The translations under genes were made by a program, and so were the position numbers. A stretch of DNA of 64,000 nucleotides, from the NCBI GenBank assembly GCA_022385805.1, contig MU277685.1, forward strand, positions 124,001 to 188,000. The letters run 5' to 3'. The notes beneath the pieces were generated by a model. It ran no database searches, was not told where the DNA came from, and saw only the letters and a list, made by a program, of their open reading frames with translations. This document shows positions 45,514 to 56,637 of this stretch, in pieces (position 1 is the stretch's first letter; each line of letters opens with the position of its first letter). Source of the DNA: Pilatotrama ljubarskyi. Lineage: Eukaryota; Basidiomycota; Agaricomycetes; Polyporales; Polyporaceae.

Positions 45514-45618
45514 GAGTGATTCTGCTGTAAGAATTCTTATGGGCTCCAGCCAATCAGGTGGCGCCACTCGCCTTAAGCGATGCTAAGCGATGTAAGAATT
45601 ACTCCAGCAGAATCACCC
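45514..45618. mobile_element. 105-bp TA-flanked inverted-repeat element (MITE-like)
   Basis: The left end GAGTGATTCTGCTG and the right end, read inverted, GGGTGATTCTGCTG match at 13 of 14 positions, and AATTCTTA recurs a few bases further in on both sides. TA lies directly outside each end (45512-45513 and 45619-45620), as left by Tc1/mariner-type insertion. There is no room for a transposase, so it would be a non-autonomous derivative. Confidence 0.6.
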
Positions 45619-45696
45619 TAATGACGCTGTGCCGTTCGCGCCGTTGCTTGGACGAGCTCATTTGGCTGGGCCACTGCGCATTGTTGAATAGGAGAC

Positions 45697-45700
45697 AAAA
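45697..45700 (-). terminator. Pol III terminator of tRNA-Val
   Basis: TTTT directly follows the discriminator base of the tRNA on the minus strand. Confidence 0.7.
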
Positions 45701-45792
45701 TGGTTCGACCCGGACTCGAACCGGAGACCTCCTGTGCGCAGCCAACCGCTGGCTTGTGAGACAGACGTGATAACCAACTACACCATCGAACC
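45701..45792 (-). tRNA. tRNA-Val(CAC) with 18-nt intron
   Basis: Cloverleaf by eye: acceptor GGTTCGA paired with TCGAACC and discriminator A; A box TGGTGTAGTTGG in the D arm; anticodon stem TCTGT/ACAGG with loop CTCACA then C, giving anticodon CAC; T arm TCCGG-TTCGAGT-CCGGG, which contains the B box. An 18-nt insertion after position 37 is at the canonical nuclear tRNA intron site. The mature length is 74 nt. Confidence 0.93.
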
Positions 45793-45985
45793 GTTGAGTG
45801 ATTTACTTGTACATAGAACTTTACATTAGAGCCATTTCTGGAGACGTCGAACCTAATATATCGCCGTGTACCTTCTCCTTCCACCAACCTCCCTCCCTGT
45901 GGTATGCACTGAGGCCTGCTGAGGCTGCAGGCATTCCGCTGAACACGCCTTTCAGTCGATATGCCCCGAATGTGAACAGGTGCTT

Positions 45986-47831
45986 ATGATGGGTATCAAC
46001 ATCGCGTAAGGCTGAGCGTTCAGCTCACTAGGCTGTATATGCTAATGGAAACTTCTGAGACAGCATGGTGTGCGACTTCTTCCACCCTGGGATAGGCGGA
46101 GTGGAGAGCCATATATACATGTTGAGTGCGGATCTCATCCGCCGCGGACATAAGGTACGGGTACTCATGTGCCTGACGTGTCTTTTGCGCTGACCAGTAG
46201 ATAGGTCATCGTCATAACCCACAGCCATCCACCCGACCGTGTCGGGATAAGGTGGTTGGCACCGTCATTGAAGGTGTACTACATCCCATTCCCGACCATA
46301 GCATCTTCGGCGACGCTGCCAAACTACTTCACCTTCCTGCCTTACTTCCGGACTATCGTCTTACGAGAAGGCATACAACTGGTACATGGGCATGGCGGCC
46401 TTTCTTCGCTGGCGCACGAAGGAATTTTGCACGCGCATCACATGGGCGTGAGGACGGTCTTCACGGACCATAGTCTTTTTGGATTCGATGATGCTGCAAG
46501 CATCTTGACCAACAAGTTGCTTGAAGGGGCACTACGCAATGTTGACGCCGTCATATGCGTCTCCCATACAGGGTACAGCGCAGTACTTCATAAAACGCGA
46601 ATGGACTGCGCTTACACGATTTCATAGGCGCGAAAACACAGTCTTGAGGGCCAAAGTACACCCGGAGACCGTGTATGTCATCCCGAATGCTTTAGTAGCG
46701 GATCAATTCAAGCCTTCACCTACCCCACCTTCCCGGGATACCAGTCAGTAGAGCCGCAGAATGTCTCGGACCTTCGTATAACTCACGTCTACTGACTGGA
46801 TAGTTACCATTGTGGTGATTGCACGGCTAGCCTATAGGAAAGGCATCGATCTGCTGGTAGCCACTGCTCCACGGATTTGCGCCCTATTCCCGAACGTGCG
46901 CTTCCTCATTGGTGAGGTCCTACACGAGCCGGACATTGTGCCTTTCATTGACCGGCTACTCGCGCACAGGGGGCGACGGCCCCAAAATGATAGAGCTGTT
47001 ACAAATGCGGGAGAAATATCTGCTGCAAGACCGCATCGAGATATTGGGACCCATCCGCCATAGCGATGTCCGTAACGTGAGTCCAAGCCTGCATTTCGCC
47101 TTCACAGCACCTGGGAAAAGTTGTTTTAGGTGCTGGTGCAAGGCTCAATATTCATGAACACCTCTCTCACGGAGGCGTTCGGTATCGCAACGGTAGAGGC
47201 GGCCTGCGCAGGCCTCTACGTCGTTTCCACCCGCGTTGGTGGGCTGCCAGAAGTCCTTCCACAGGACATGATATCCTTCGCGAACCCGGACGAAGATGGT
47301 GCGTCAAAGACGCTCTTCCCACGTTTACCGTCCGTGTGACACCATCTCGCTATTCCGTGCAGATGTTGTCCGTGCGATGTCTGAGGCGATTCAGCTCGTG
47401 TCCGCTGGTAAACATGACCCATTTGCCGCCCATGAGCGCATCAAGGGCTTCTACGACTGGAGAGAGATCACCCACAGGACAGAGCTTGTGTACCGCTCCG
47501 TCTTAAGCACTCCCCCTTATGACTTCTGGACACGACTTCACCGGTAGGTTGGCCGACTCTGCAGCGCAGCGACGCTCTAATGCACGATGCAGGACGCTGC
47601 AACTAGGCCGTTTCGCTGGAATCATCTACTCTATTATACTCATCGTCGACTGCCTCTTCTTCCTGTTCCTCGAGTGGTACCTTCCTGAGGACCAGCTCGA
47701 CAAAGTCGAGATGCATTGGCGGCCTGACAACTTCCAAGAGGTAAGACTTCCCTCGCGGGTGATATCATCCCTCCTCATCGGCGATTGTTTTGTAGGTTGT
47801 GGAGGACTATGAAAAGAGAGCGTCAAAATGA
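45986..47831 (+). CDS. PIG-A/GPI3, GPI-anchor GlcNAc transferase catalytic subunit
   Basis: Model join(45986..46005, 46064..46154, 46205..46572, 46628..46743, 46804..46911, 46970..47076, 47130..47298, 47363..47543, 47593..47740, 47796..47831), 447 aa. It adds GlcNAc from UDP-GlcNAc to phosphatidylinositol on the cytosolic ER face, the first step of GPI-anchor synthesis. Landmarks: [83 protein letters not shown], and the donor-binding block [15 protein letters not shown] with VGGLPEVLP (GT4 EX7E region). A single C-terminal span ([20 protein letters not shown]) anchors it. The start exon of 20 nt (MMGINIA) is chosen because its splice restores the family N terminus; the second ATG is equally possible. 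Confidence 0.95.
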
Positions 47832-48208
47832 GTCTTCTCTGAGACCTACGATGCAACTTCCGATGGTGTAGTGCGTACGCTTCGCTGTTTTGTTCAAGGG
47901 CCTTCTTCATGAAGAATGTATCATAACAGGCGAACGCACCTTCTCACATCCCGGCGTCTTACTGGCGCCACCATGTCGCCACGAAGACGCCGATTCCTCC
48001 CTTCCCCGCAGTCGGGTCTCGCCGCAATTTATACCTACGAGCGCCCTTAGCCATCTGCCTATCTACCTTCCGGACTCATCTGCCCGGCTTCGGCGCCGGA
48101 CCGTCACGACTTCCACTTCACGTGCAGCAAAATTCATGCAGTTTGAACGCCGCTCTATCAACCGCTCGCTCCTGTCCTCCTTTGATCCTTGCCACCACCA
48201 TCCTCGGC
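47832..48208. promoter_or_regulatory. Upstream region of the NCS1 permease
   Basis: 377 bp between the GPI3 stop and the permease start, both plus strand. No gene was seen. Confidence 0.4.
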
Positions 48209-50301
48209 ATGGATTCAGTAGAAGACGAGAAGACCAGGAGCATACTCGAGGACGGCCCCCCTCCGACAAAGGTGCAACGGTGGTTCGCATCACTCACTGA
48301 GTTTCTGTCCCACTGGGGGATCGAGACGAATGGGTTCGTGTCCACGCGACCGGTCTTGACGATAACGCGCGCTGATCATAGCGAACCAGGATCAACCCGA
48401 TATTGCCGGAAGATAGGACTGATACCAGACTGTACCAGATGTTTTTCGTGTGGTTCTCGGCGAATATCAACATCTTGACGTGCGTGATATGTTTGAGGGT
48501 GTGCCAAGAGTATGTCTGGATGAACCATTGTCGTACCTGTGTAGCTTTGGCACGGGCTCTGCAGGACCTGCTTTCTTCGGACTCGGCCTGCGGGATTCCT
48601 TCCTCATACTGCTCGTAGTGGATCTCATGTACGTCGTACTGCGAGTTCCTGGGCGAGCAGAATGTCTGACGTGCGAAATAGCTCATGCGTGGTACCGGCG
48701 TACTTGTCAGGACTCGTGCACGGCAACGCCCCGCAGCATCCTGGCTAATACTGGGTTGACAGTGCCGTATTCGGCCCGAAGCTGGGCATGCGTTCTATGG
48801 TAATGGCACGCTACTCCTGGGGGTACGTAGTTTCTCCTGGTGTCGTAGGTCATTCACCATGTTTTGCACTGATACCGGCTCGCAGGTACTATGGATCAAT
48901 ACTTCCCAGCGCATTCACTGTCTTTTCGATGCAAGGCTTCTTGATACTGAATTGTATCGTTGGCGGCCAGATACTCGCCAGTGTATCGTCCCATCTGGAT
49001 GATACCCTGGGTATCATCATCACGGGTGTCCTGTCTCTCGTCGTAGGTTTCGCCATTTGGTCAGGTACGTTCTACAATTGACAAGGACACTAGGTCACGT
49101 TCTTTGGGTATCGCGTTATCCACTGGTGAGTCCTGGTTCTTCTTCGTCACACTCTTGGAGGTAAATTACTCCGACCCAGGTATGAGACTATTGCGTGGAT
49201 CCCCAGTGTCATTACTTTCCTCGTAATGCTCGGGCTGGGAGGGAAGCACCTCGCAGAGGCCCCAGCGCCCCCTCCGCCGTCAGCGTCCGCGGTGATCTCT
49301 TTCGCCACCACGACCGCCTCGAGTGTCATCAGTTGGTGTGTAATGACACCCGACTACGGAGTGTACCACACGAACAAGACGTCAAGGTGAGGCTTGGAAT
49401 CTTCTGCACACGCGGGCACGTACTCATAGCACTCATTCTCTGCTGCAGCATGAAAGTGTTCCTCTATAGCTATACCGGCTTCTTCATCGCCAGCGTATGT
49501 GTGCATGCTGAACTCAGAGTTGCCTATCTCACTGTAACCTTCCCCAGTTCGCCGCGCACATGCTCGGCGCAGCCTTCGCAGCTGCAGCCCCAGGGGTGCC
49601 TTCCTGGGAAGCAGGCTTTGATCAGGGGAACAATGTCGGTGGACTTATTCAAGCCGTCCTCTCTCCCTCGGGCGGGTTTGGCAAGTTTCTGGTCGTGCTG
49701 CTCGCGCTCTCCATCCCGAGCGCATGCGCCCCGACGATGTACACCTTCGCTTCCAGCTTCATGACGATCCATGCTTGGTTTGCGCGGGTGCCGCGATACG
49801 TCTACACAATCGTGTCGGAGGCTATGTAAGTCCCGATACCCTTCATACGATGCTCAGGCTGACTCCCGGTGCAGCCTCATCCCTGTTGCGATCGTTGGCG
49901 CGACACACTTCTACACCACATTCGTCGACGTCCTCAGTTTGTAGTCTAACTCATCTCTTCGCGTCTCTGGTGGTCATGTATCAACAGGCGTCATCGGATA
50001 CTGGAGCGCCGTCTTCGCCGCGATCGTCGTTGTCGAGCACCTCGTGTTCCGCAAGAACGACTGGACACGCTACGACCTCTCGCAATACTGCAAACCCAAA
50101 GAGCTGCCTTTCGGCTTTGCAGCAGTTCTCGCCTTCCTCTGCGCTTGCGGCATCATCGTCCCCTGCATGGCGCAGGCGTGGTACACCGGCCCAATCGCGA
50201 GCTCTGGCACTGGTGATATCGGCATCATCGTTGGGTCCGTACTGGCGTGCATGCTGTACCCTGCATTCAGGGCCCTAGAGCTGGCGGTTTCCGGGAGATA
50301 G
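48209..50301 (+). CDS. NCS1 purine-cytosine permease (Fcy family)
   Basis: Model join(48209..48333, 48390..48479, 48545..48628, 48682..48705, 48763..48822, 48886..49042, 49094..49125, 49180..49386, 49449..49494, 49548..49825, 49875..49936, 49988..50301), 492 aa. NCS1 carriers import nucleobases or related compounds with protons across the plasma membrane. The characteristic N-terminal segment INPILPEDRTDTRLY leads into FFVWFSANINILTFGTGSAG (TM1), then GPKLGMRSMVMARYSWGYYG, FFGYRVIHWYETIAWIPS, SYTGFFIASFAAHMLGAA and a run of about 12 hydrophobic spans. The layout fits the Fcy2 group (cytosine, adenine, guanine, hypoxanthine) rather than the Fur group, but the substrate is inferred only. Exons of 24 and 32 nt occur. 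Its stop is 20 bp from the stop of the convergent carboxyltransferase gene. Confidence 0.93.
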
Positions 50302-50321
50302 ATGAACTACAGAGGATAAGG

Positions 50322-52669
50322 TTACAGCTTGTATTTCTCGGGTATCCCGGCGCTAGAGGCCTGTCTGGAAATGAGACGCGGTGGCAGGAGATCGCTGTAG
50401 GCATGGCTGATCCACTGCAAGGCGGATTTGGTATCACGGTGGTAAACATTCAGTGTGTTAACACTCACTTCGCACGCCAGGGGCCGAGTATTCCTCGGGT
50501 CAATGATCTCCTCGATGCCGAAGACATTTGCCGTACGAATTGGATCGCGGACATCCTCGAACTTCGCCAAGAGATCCTTCATCATCTTTTCGCGAGCTGC
50601 TGGAGAAGGAGCGGCGTCCAGTTGCCGTTTGTACGCGGCCTCGATACCCCCCTCGAGTGGAAGGCTCCCCCAGTCGGCCGATGGCCTGTGCGAATCAGTC
50701 CACGAGTAAGGCCTGGAACCGGTGGAAACGTCTTCCTTGACATACCAGGCTACACGAGTATTCAGCCCATCGCCTGAGTCGGATAGAGCACCCCCAGCAA
50801 CACCGAAAGATCTCCGGAGAATGACCGTAAAGATTGGAACCGTTGCATGGTAGAGCGCGGCCATGATCGCAGCTCCATGGCGAATGGTGGCCATCCGTTC
50901 CGCTGTGGAGCCTGAGTAGCGAATTATCATGGTGAGCGACAGGGCCTTTGTGAGTCGCCTACCGCATGTCACCTACCTATAGCGAACCCCGGTTGATCGA
51001 CCAGGTTCAGCAGGGGAATGCTTGATGCAATCATCAGCATTCTCTAAAGCTGTACCGCTCGTTGCAATACGTACCCAAAGTGATCGCATAAATTCACGAA
51101 GCGTGCTGCCTTCTGGCTGCCCAGGGCGTCCAACGCACCTCCGCCAACCGTGCAGTCGCTGCTCAGCACTCCGACGGGCATGCCCTGAAGTCGTGCAAAG
51201 CCTGTCACGACGGATCTTCCCCAGGTCTCCCCGATCTCGAAGAACGAGCCCTCCTGCTGCCCGTCGTCGCTACCAGAGGTCCTGTCGACGTCGACAATGA
51301 GTCGTATGAGCTTGTGAATGTCGTATGTGCGAGCCCGTCTCCTTGGAATAATGCTGATGAGCTCTTCCTCTTTCCGACCTGCCGCATCGGAAGAAGGATG
51401 CACAGGCGGCAGGGCAAACACTGAGGAAGGGAGAAAGGACAGGAATGTCTTGATCTGTCGGAACGCATCCAGCTCGGACGCGGCGACATTGTCCACAGTA
51501 CCATTTCGCCCATGGATCTCCCAGCCACCCAGAGCCTCCTTAGAGAGATCTTCGTAGGTGGCTTGCTTCACAACTGGGGGTCCTGCCGCGAAGAGCTTTT
51601 CCGAGTTCAGCGGGAGTCCCTAACACAAGTTCTTGTTCACCTACCTGGCTCAGGCCTTTCACCATCACGCTGGGAACATACCCATTAGCCCATATGCAAG
51701 TCAGGAGAGAAGCCTGTGAAGTACCTGAAGTGACTTGTGACCGCCTTAGCGGAGCCTAGGCCCACCACAGGACCCAGAAGAGCGCTGACCACGGGGACTG
51801 TGGTCATCGCCGTCATGCTCTGGCCTAGTCCCGCTAGTGGAGGAATATACGTCGCGCCTGCGCTGAGGTCTATGAAGTGTTTGGTCAAGTACCATCCCAA
51901 ACGTAGATGCATGAACTCACAAGTAGCAACACTGCCGCCGCCGCTCGAGCCGTCAAGTAGACGGATCTGCAATCACGTTTAGTTCGTGAGGGCAACTGAC
52001 TACAAAGCACGGGGGACGTACGATTGGGACTTTATGTTGTGTCGCGAGTGCCTATGTCCTATTTAAGCTCATACGAACCAAGAGGCGGTGAGTAGCATAC
52101 CTCCCCGTAAGCTGCCTTTCCTTGAATGCCACCATCGGCATGTCCGCCACGTACGCTGAAGTCGTCGGCGGTCACAAAGACCTTCCGGCCTTTGAGTCGG
52201 CCCCAACCTATGATCATATTCCTATCCGAAATTGTGAGGCTCTAGCGATATCGTGTAAGTGCCATGACATACGCTGGTATGAACTCCTTCATCTCTCCTG
52301 TCTTCTCGTCTATGACCGGCTTCCCTGTGAGGGAGCCGACTTCGAGGAACGAGCCCTCATCGAGGAGCGCATCGAGTCTCTCGCGGACCCAGAGCTTGCC
52401 ATTTTGCTTCTGTCGAACATAACCCGGATCGGTGCTGTTCGGTGTAGCAACGGTCTGCTGTATGCGCCGGATCTTTGTGACGGCGTGCTGGTGAGATGTG
52501 CAGATGAGCGTCGATGGCTACGGAACGTGGGCGGCGGGAGTACCTTCCAGGTCACGCCGTCGTCCGAGTCGCGGGCGGGCGCGTGCACGTCGCTCTCGCC
52601 CGCCGCTGACTCCGCCGTCCTAGGCGGCGTGTCCGTGGCATCGCCGCCTTCCTTCTTTCTTGCGCTCAT
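50322..52669 (-). CDS. Acyl-CoA carboxylase beta subunit (carboxyltransferase)
   Basis: Model complement(join(50322..50414, 50469..50685, 50746..50911, 50977..51020, 51075..51595, 51645..51669, 51725..51857, 51921..51966, 52022..52051, 52101..52221, 52273..52487, 52544..52669)), 578 aa. The subunit moves the carboxyl group from carboxybiotin to an acyl-CoA. Motifs: RERLDALLDEGSF, IGWGRLKGRKVFVTADDFS, RLLDGSSGGGSV, the acyl-CoA-side oxyanion region, LGGWEIHGRNGTVDNVA, and AARFVNLCDHFGIPLLNLVD followed by QPGFAIGSTAERMATIRHGA, then WPSADWGSLPLEGGIEAAYK. It resembles the propionyl-CoA carboxylase-type beta chain more than methylcrotonyl-CoA carboxylase. The N-terminal 42 residues are acidic and Lys/Glu-rich, unlike a mitochondrial presequence. 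It shares a 252-bp divergent promoter with the alpha subunit. Substrate unknown. Confidence 0.9.
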
Positions 52670-52921
52670 TGCGCGCTCGTCGACCTGAAAAGCTGAGCCA
52701 GAGTGCGATGTGCAGACGACTTGCAGGGTGACTTCTAGGGTGCTACCGGCAGGTCACGATGGTTCGCGCCGCCGCTAACCTTGTAGCCGAATCACGAGCT
52801 CCCGCACGCTCTCTTCGCACAGATTTGACGCTGTGACCGGTAGCCTGCGCTTCAAATCCTCTCTTCTGGACCACACATCGCGGGGCGACAGCGGGAAGCA
52901 ATACTGAGAAAGTCGGTGGCG
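52670..52921. promoter_or_regulatory. Shared divergent promoter of the carboxylase alpha and beta genes
   Basis: 252 bp between the two head-to-head starts, which implies co-regulation of the two subunits. The start of each protein is the first in-frame ATG before conserved sequence. Confidence 0.55.
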
Positions 52922-55257
52922 ATGATCCTCCATACCCCGAAGCTTTTGGTCGCGAACCGGGGTGAAAGTGAGTGCTAACCATCTTCGGTCAGATTCGACT
53001 TACGCAAGGCGCCACCCCCTCCTAGTCGCCATCCGCATATGTCGCTCTGCGTCGGAGCTCGGATGGTGCACCGTTGCGCTGTATACCGAAGGAGATGCCT
53101 CTCACGCATCGTATGCTGATGAGGCGGTCCTCCTGGACTCGCCCATGCAGTACATGAATGCAGAGCATATTGCGAGAGTTGCACGCGAGTACGCATCACT
53201 ACACTTGACACACCTGCATGGCGAAGTAATCGAGCTCTGGCCTGCAGAGCTCAGTGTACGCATGTGCACCCTGGTTACGGCTTCCTCAGCGAGAGTCCCA
53301 AGCTCGCGTCCCTCTTCTCCACCCCGGCCAAAGAACAGCTCTCGCATACTCCGAGCTACAAGTCTAGTCCTGGGATCATCTTTATAGGACCATCCGTCGA
53401 GACATTGGAGATCGCTTCCGACAAGATGCGCTCTCGGGAACTTGCCACCTCCCAAGACGTGCCCGTCGCGCAAGGAGCGCGTGTATCGTCCGCTCGCGAC
53501 GTCCGCGAATTCGTTCGTGCTAATGGGCTGCCGATTGTCATCAAGGCACTTGACGGCGGAGGCGGACGAGGAATCCGCCTCGTACACACAGAAGATGAGA
53601 TCGGCAGCGCTTTCAGTAGATGTGTAGGCGAGAGTGCCTCGCGCCTGGTGTTCGCGGAGAAGGCGTTCGTAGGTCCAGGATGGCGGCATGTGGAGGTGCA
53701 GATCGTGGGCGACGGGCACGGTCATGTTACACATCTGTGGGAGAGGGAGTGCAGCATTCAACGGAGGTTGGTGGTCTCCTTGCTAGTAAGCTTCGCGCTG
53801 GGGCTCAGTCTCTTCTAGATTCCAGAAGATCGTGGAGGTACGCTTTGGGCTTGTACCACTAGACGAGGTTTCGCTCAGCTTCATGACTAGATGGCTCCAT
53901 CCACGCTCGCCCGTGAAGTAGTAGATCCTCTTATTCAGGCAGCACTGAAGATGGCCAAGCAGCTACGTTATGCGGGCCTCGGTACCTTCGAGTTCCTCGT
54001 GAACGGCCAGTCCCGTGAGTGGATCTTCCTCGAGATTAATCCAAGGATACAAGTGGAGCATACAGTTACTGGTGAGTTCCTCAGCAAGGAGCCGTTCGTA
54101 TGCGCGACTCATTCTCCGTAGAGGAGATCACGAATCTGGACCTCGTACGGGTGCAGCTTCTCCTATCTGTATCTGGAGCATCGCTGGCTGCAGTGCTTCC
54201 TGGGCATACACCCTCGCCACCTCCATCACAAGGACACGCCATTCAGCTTCGCCTCGTGGCCGAAGATCCTGAGCACTCTTTCAGACTGTCTGCAGGAACT
54301 ATTCAGCCTTCAGAAGTTTCATGGCCAGCTGGGCGCGGCGTGCGCGTCGACACCTGGCTCACCTCTGGTCCTCGCGGGCATGGAAGCGCATCATGGACTG
54401 TTGGCGTGGACTTCGATTCCCTCTTGGCGAAGATCGTAGTACACGGCGGCACCTTCGAGGAGGCCACCGCCCGGGCGTTGCGAGCGTTGCGCGAGATTTC
54501 CGTTCGGGGGGAAGTGAAGACAAACCAGGAGCTACTCGCCGGGGTTGTGACCCAAGCTGACTGGAAGGGCGGTGCCGTGCATACTCGATGGCTCGAGGAG
54601 CATGTCGACGACGTTCTGCGAATGGGCAAGCAACATCTTCAGTTCTCAGCAGGCCGTACTTCTGCAACGTCAGGGCACTCGGACGCAACCCATCCTCCAC
54701 CGAGTCGTTCACAAGAAGCCACTACGGGAACGATCCTCCTGCAGCCAGGAGCCTCGTTCCAGTTGACGCTATCGAGCTCCTCGACTCCCGGATTCGGTGA
54801 TCAGGAACAGAAGCACAACCTGGTCCTTTCCTCCATCGGTCACAACGCGTTTCCCGACCGGCTTTCCGGAACGATCAGCACGTCGCTTTCCCCGGCCCCT
54901 CTATCCTTCTCCTTGACCCAGCTCTCCTCACTCCCGACGTCGTCAAAAACCGAGTTCGCTCATTCACGCGATCCCACGCACGTAGCGTCTCCGTTCGCAG
55001 GTAAAGTCGTAGAACTCCATCCAGCACTCACTGCTGCTGCAGACGGCTCCGAGGCGGGCGGGCACGTGCGCAAGGGAGAGCCGTTGGTTGTGATCAGCGT
55101 CATGAAGATGGAGAGCGTCGTGAACGCTCCTTCTGGTGGCAATGTTGTGCGAATGGGAAGAGGGATCGAGGTCGGCGCAGTTATCGGCGAAGGGGCGCTG
55201 CTGTGTGTCCTCAGCGCCGACGAAGGCCCTTCCGCTGGAAGCTTGGCACGTCTGTGA
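52922..55257 (+). CDS. Acyl-CoA carboxylase alpha subunit (biotin carboxylase + BCCP)
   Basis: Model join(52922..52967, 53026..53188, 53248..53766, 53819..53837, 53891..54071, 54122..55257), 687 aa. It carboxylates its own biotin with bicarbonate and ATP. The biotin carboxylase domain starts almost at residue 1 (KLLVANRGEIAIRICRSASE), so there is no presequence. Motifs: HVHPGYGFLSESP, IIFIGPSVETLEIASDKM, KALDGGGGRGIRLVH (ATP-grasp loop), HVEVQIVGDGHGHV, ERECSIQRRFQKIVE, and EINPRIQVEHTVTEE. A central linker of about 200 residues follows, then the BCCP domain ASPFAGKVVELHP with VISVMKMESVVNAP, where Lys about 638 is the biotin site. The 19-nt exon at 53819-53837 encodes the FQKIVE segment. The ATP-loop Arg replaces the usual Lys/Met pair (GGRGIR rather than GGKGMR). 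Confidence 0.92.
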
Positions 55258-55580
55258 TGACGGAAACCTGGTCAGTATTTTACTATTTTGTACAACCACA
55301 TTTCTATATCAAATAGCGTCTTGGAGCCAGCATATGCACCGAGCGGAGGAGCGTCGCTGCTCAAGAGTCTGGAGGAGGGAAGCGTCGAGAACACGCGCGA
55401 CGCGACGCACGGGAGGCATGCACGTGACCGCGGTAAGGTCTACGTGGTCTGCCACGCGGAAGTGAGATCATTGCCCTCGAGACTCGGTCTTGAATACCTC
55501 TCCCCTGAACGTCGTTCCCTTCCTTTTGCTGTTCCTTTTCTCCCGGACTATCTGCCTGTACTAGTACTGCACTGTTTAAG
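55258..55580. promoter_or_regulatory. Upstream region of the Derlin gene
   Basis: 323 bp between the alpha-subunit stop and the Derlin start, both plus strand. A CT-rich stretch lies near 55500-55550, common upstream of fungal starts. No gene was seen. Confidence 0.4.
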
Positions 55581-56637
55581 ATGTCGTTCATGGACGAAAT
55601 CCGCAAGATACCACCGGTCACCCGCTTTCTGTGCGCATCAAAGCTCGCAGTGTCGCTCCCCGTCATGCTGCAGATTGTGTCGCCGTACGCCGTCGTGTTT
55701 GTCAAGGAACTGGTAACGCGGAAGTATGAGGTGCGTCATACTTTCTAATTGCTTCGCATAGCGAGTCCATGGCCTTGTCCGCGCTCTGGGGAGCGGTGAA
55801 GCAAGCAATGCTTACTTACCCTTCTGCAGATTTGGAGAGTCTTCACGAGTTTCTTCTTCGGAAGTACGTATTACACGACCAATCGTTGCCGATTTCAAAG
55901 CGTTGATTCTCTATCCGACATCGACAGGCTCAGGAATCAACTTCATCTTTGACTTCGTCATGCTCTAGTGCGTACGGTGTCACCAACCGTCATACGCAGA
56001 GACACCTCTGAACCTGTGGGACCCGCAGCCGAAATTCTGACGAGTTGGAGTCCAAACACTACGCCCGACGCTCTGCAGACTACGCATGGCAACTGTTCCT
56101 CGCTGGCCTCGCCATCCTCGTACGTCCCTCCCAGTTCCTACGCACCGCTGGTCTCACCCGAGCCTATCCTATCGCACACAGGCTCTCAACATCCCCCTCA
56201 GAACCTTCGTTCATACCCGCGCACTCCTCCTCGCGCTCACCTACGTCTCCTCGCGGCTCGCCCCGCCCGGCTCCCAGACGTCCTTCTTCGGGCTCGTCAC
56301 CTTCCCGATCATCTACCTCCCGTACATGCTCGTCGGCATGGACCTCCTCATGGGTGGCCCCGGGGCCGCGGCCATCAGTATCTCCGGCGCCGTCGTCGGC
56401 CACCTGTGGTGGTGGGGCGTCTTTGACACCGGTGTGCTCAGGCCCTGGGGGACTGCCCCCGCATGGCTGCGCGCGTTCTTCGGACAGGCTGGGGGTCCGG
56501 CGGGAGATGTTGGAGGGGTTCCGCATGTGGGCGGGGGCGTGCACGTCGTGCCGCCGAGGAGGCTGAGAGAGGAGGCAGCGGCGGCTACCGGTATCAGGGG
56601 ACATAGCTGGGGCTCAGGACGTCGGTTGGCCGATTGA
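55581..56637 (+). CDS. Derlin (Der1-like) ER-associated degradation protein
   Basis: Model join(55581..55730, 55830..55863, 55928..55967, 56029..56119, 56182..56637), 256 aa. Derlins are inactive rhomboid-fold membrane proteins that help retrotranslocate misfolded ER proteins. The N terminus MSFMDEIRKIPPVTRFLCAS is typical (Ile-Pro-Pro-Val-Thr-Arg), followed by KYEIWRVFTSFFFGSSGINF, LYRNSDELESKHYARRSADY, and LPYMLVGMDLLMGGPGAAAI with the conserved GxxxG-like helix, then GHLWWWGVF. There are four to six hydrophobic spans. The C-terminal cytosolic tail is Gly-rich, then basic. Exons 2 and 3 are 34 and 40 nt. It is convergent with orotate phosphoribosyltransferase. Confidence 0.94.

Larger units (their letters stand above)
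45357..45700. other. Intergenic between OSBP gene and tRNA-Val
   Basis: 344 bp that hold the promoter of the oxysterol-binding protein gene and the short inverted-repeat element at 45514-45618. Confidence 0.5.

Noticed and set aside
52240..52272. Alternative 33-nt intron in the carboxyltransferase beta gene
   Set aside because: Too short for splicing; a 51-nt intron (52222-52272) keeps the frame and gives the family sequence PANMIIGWGR.
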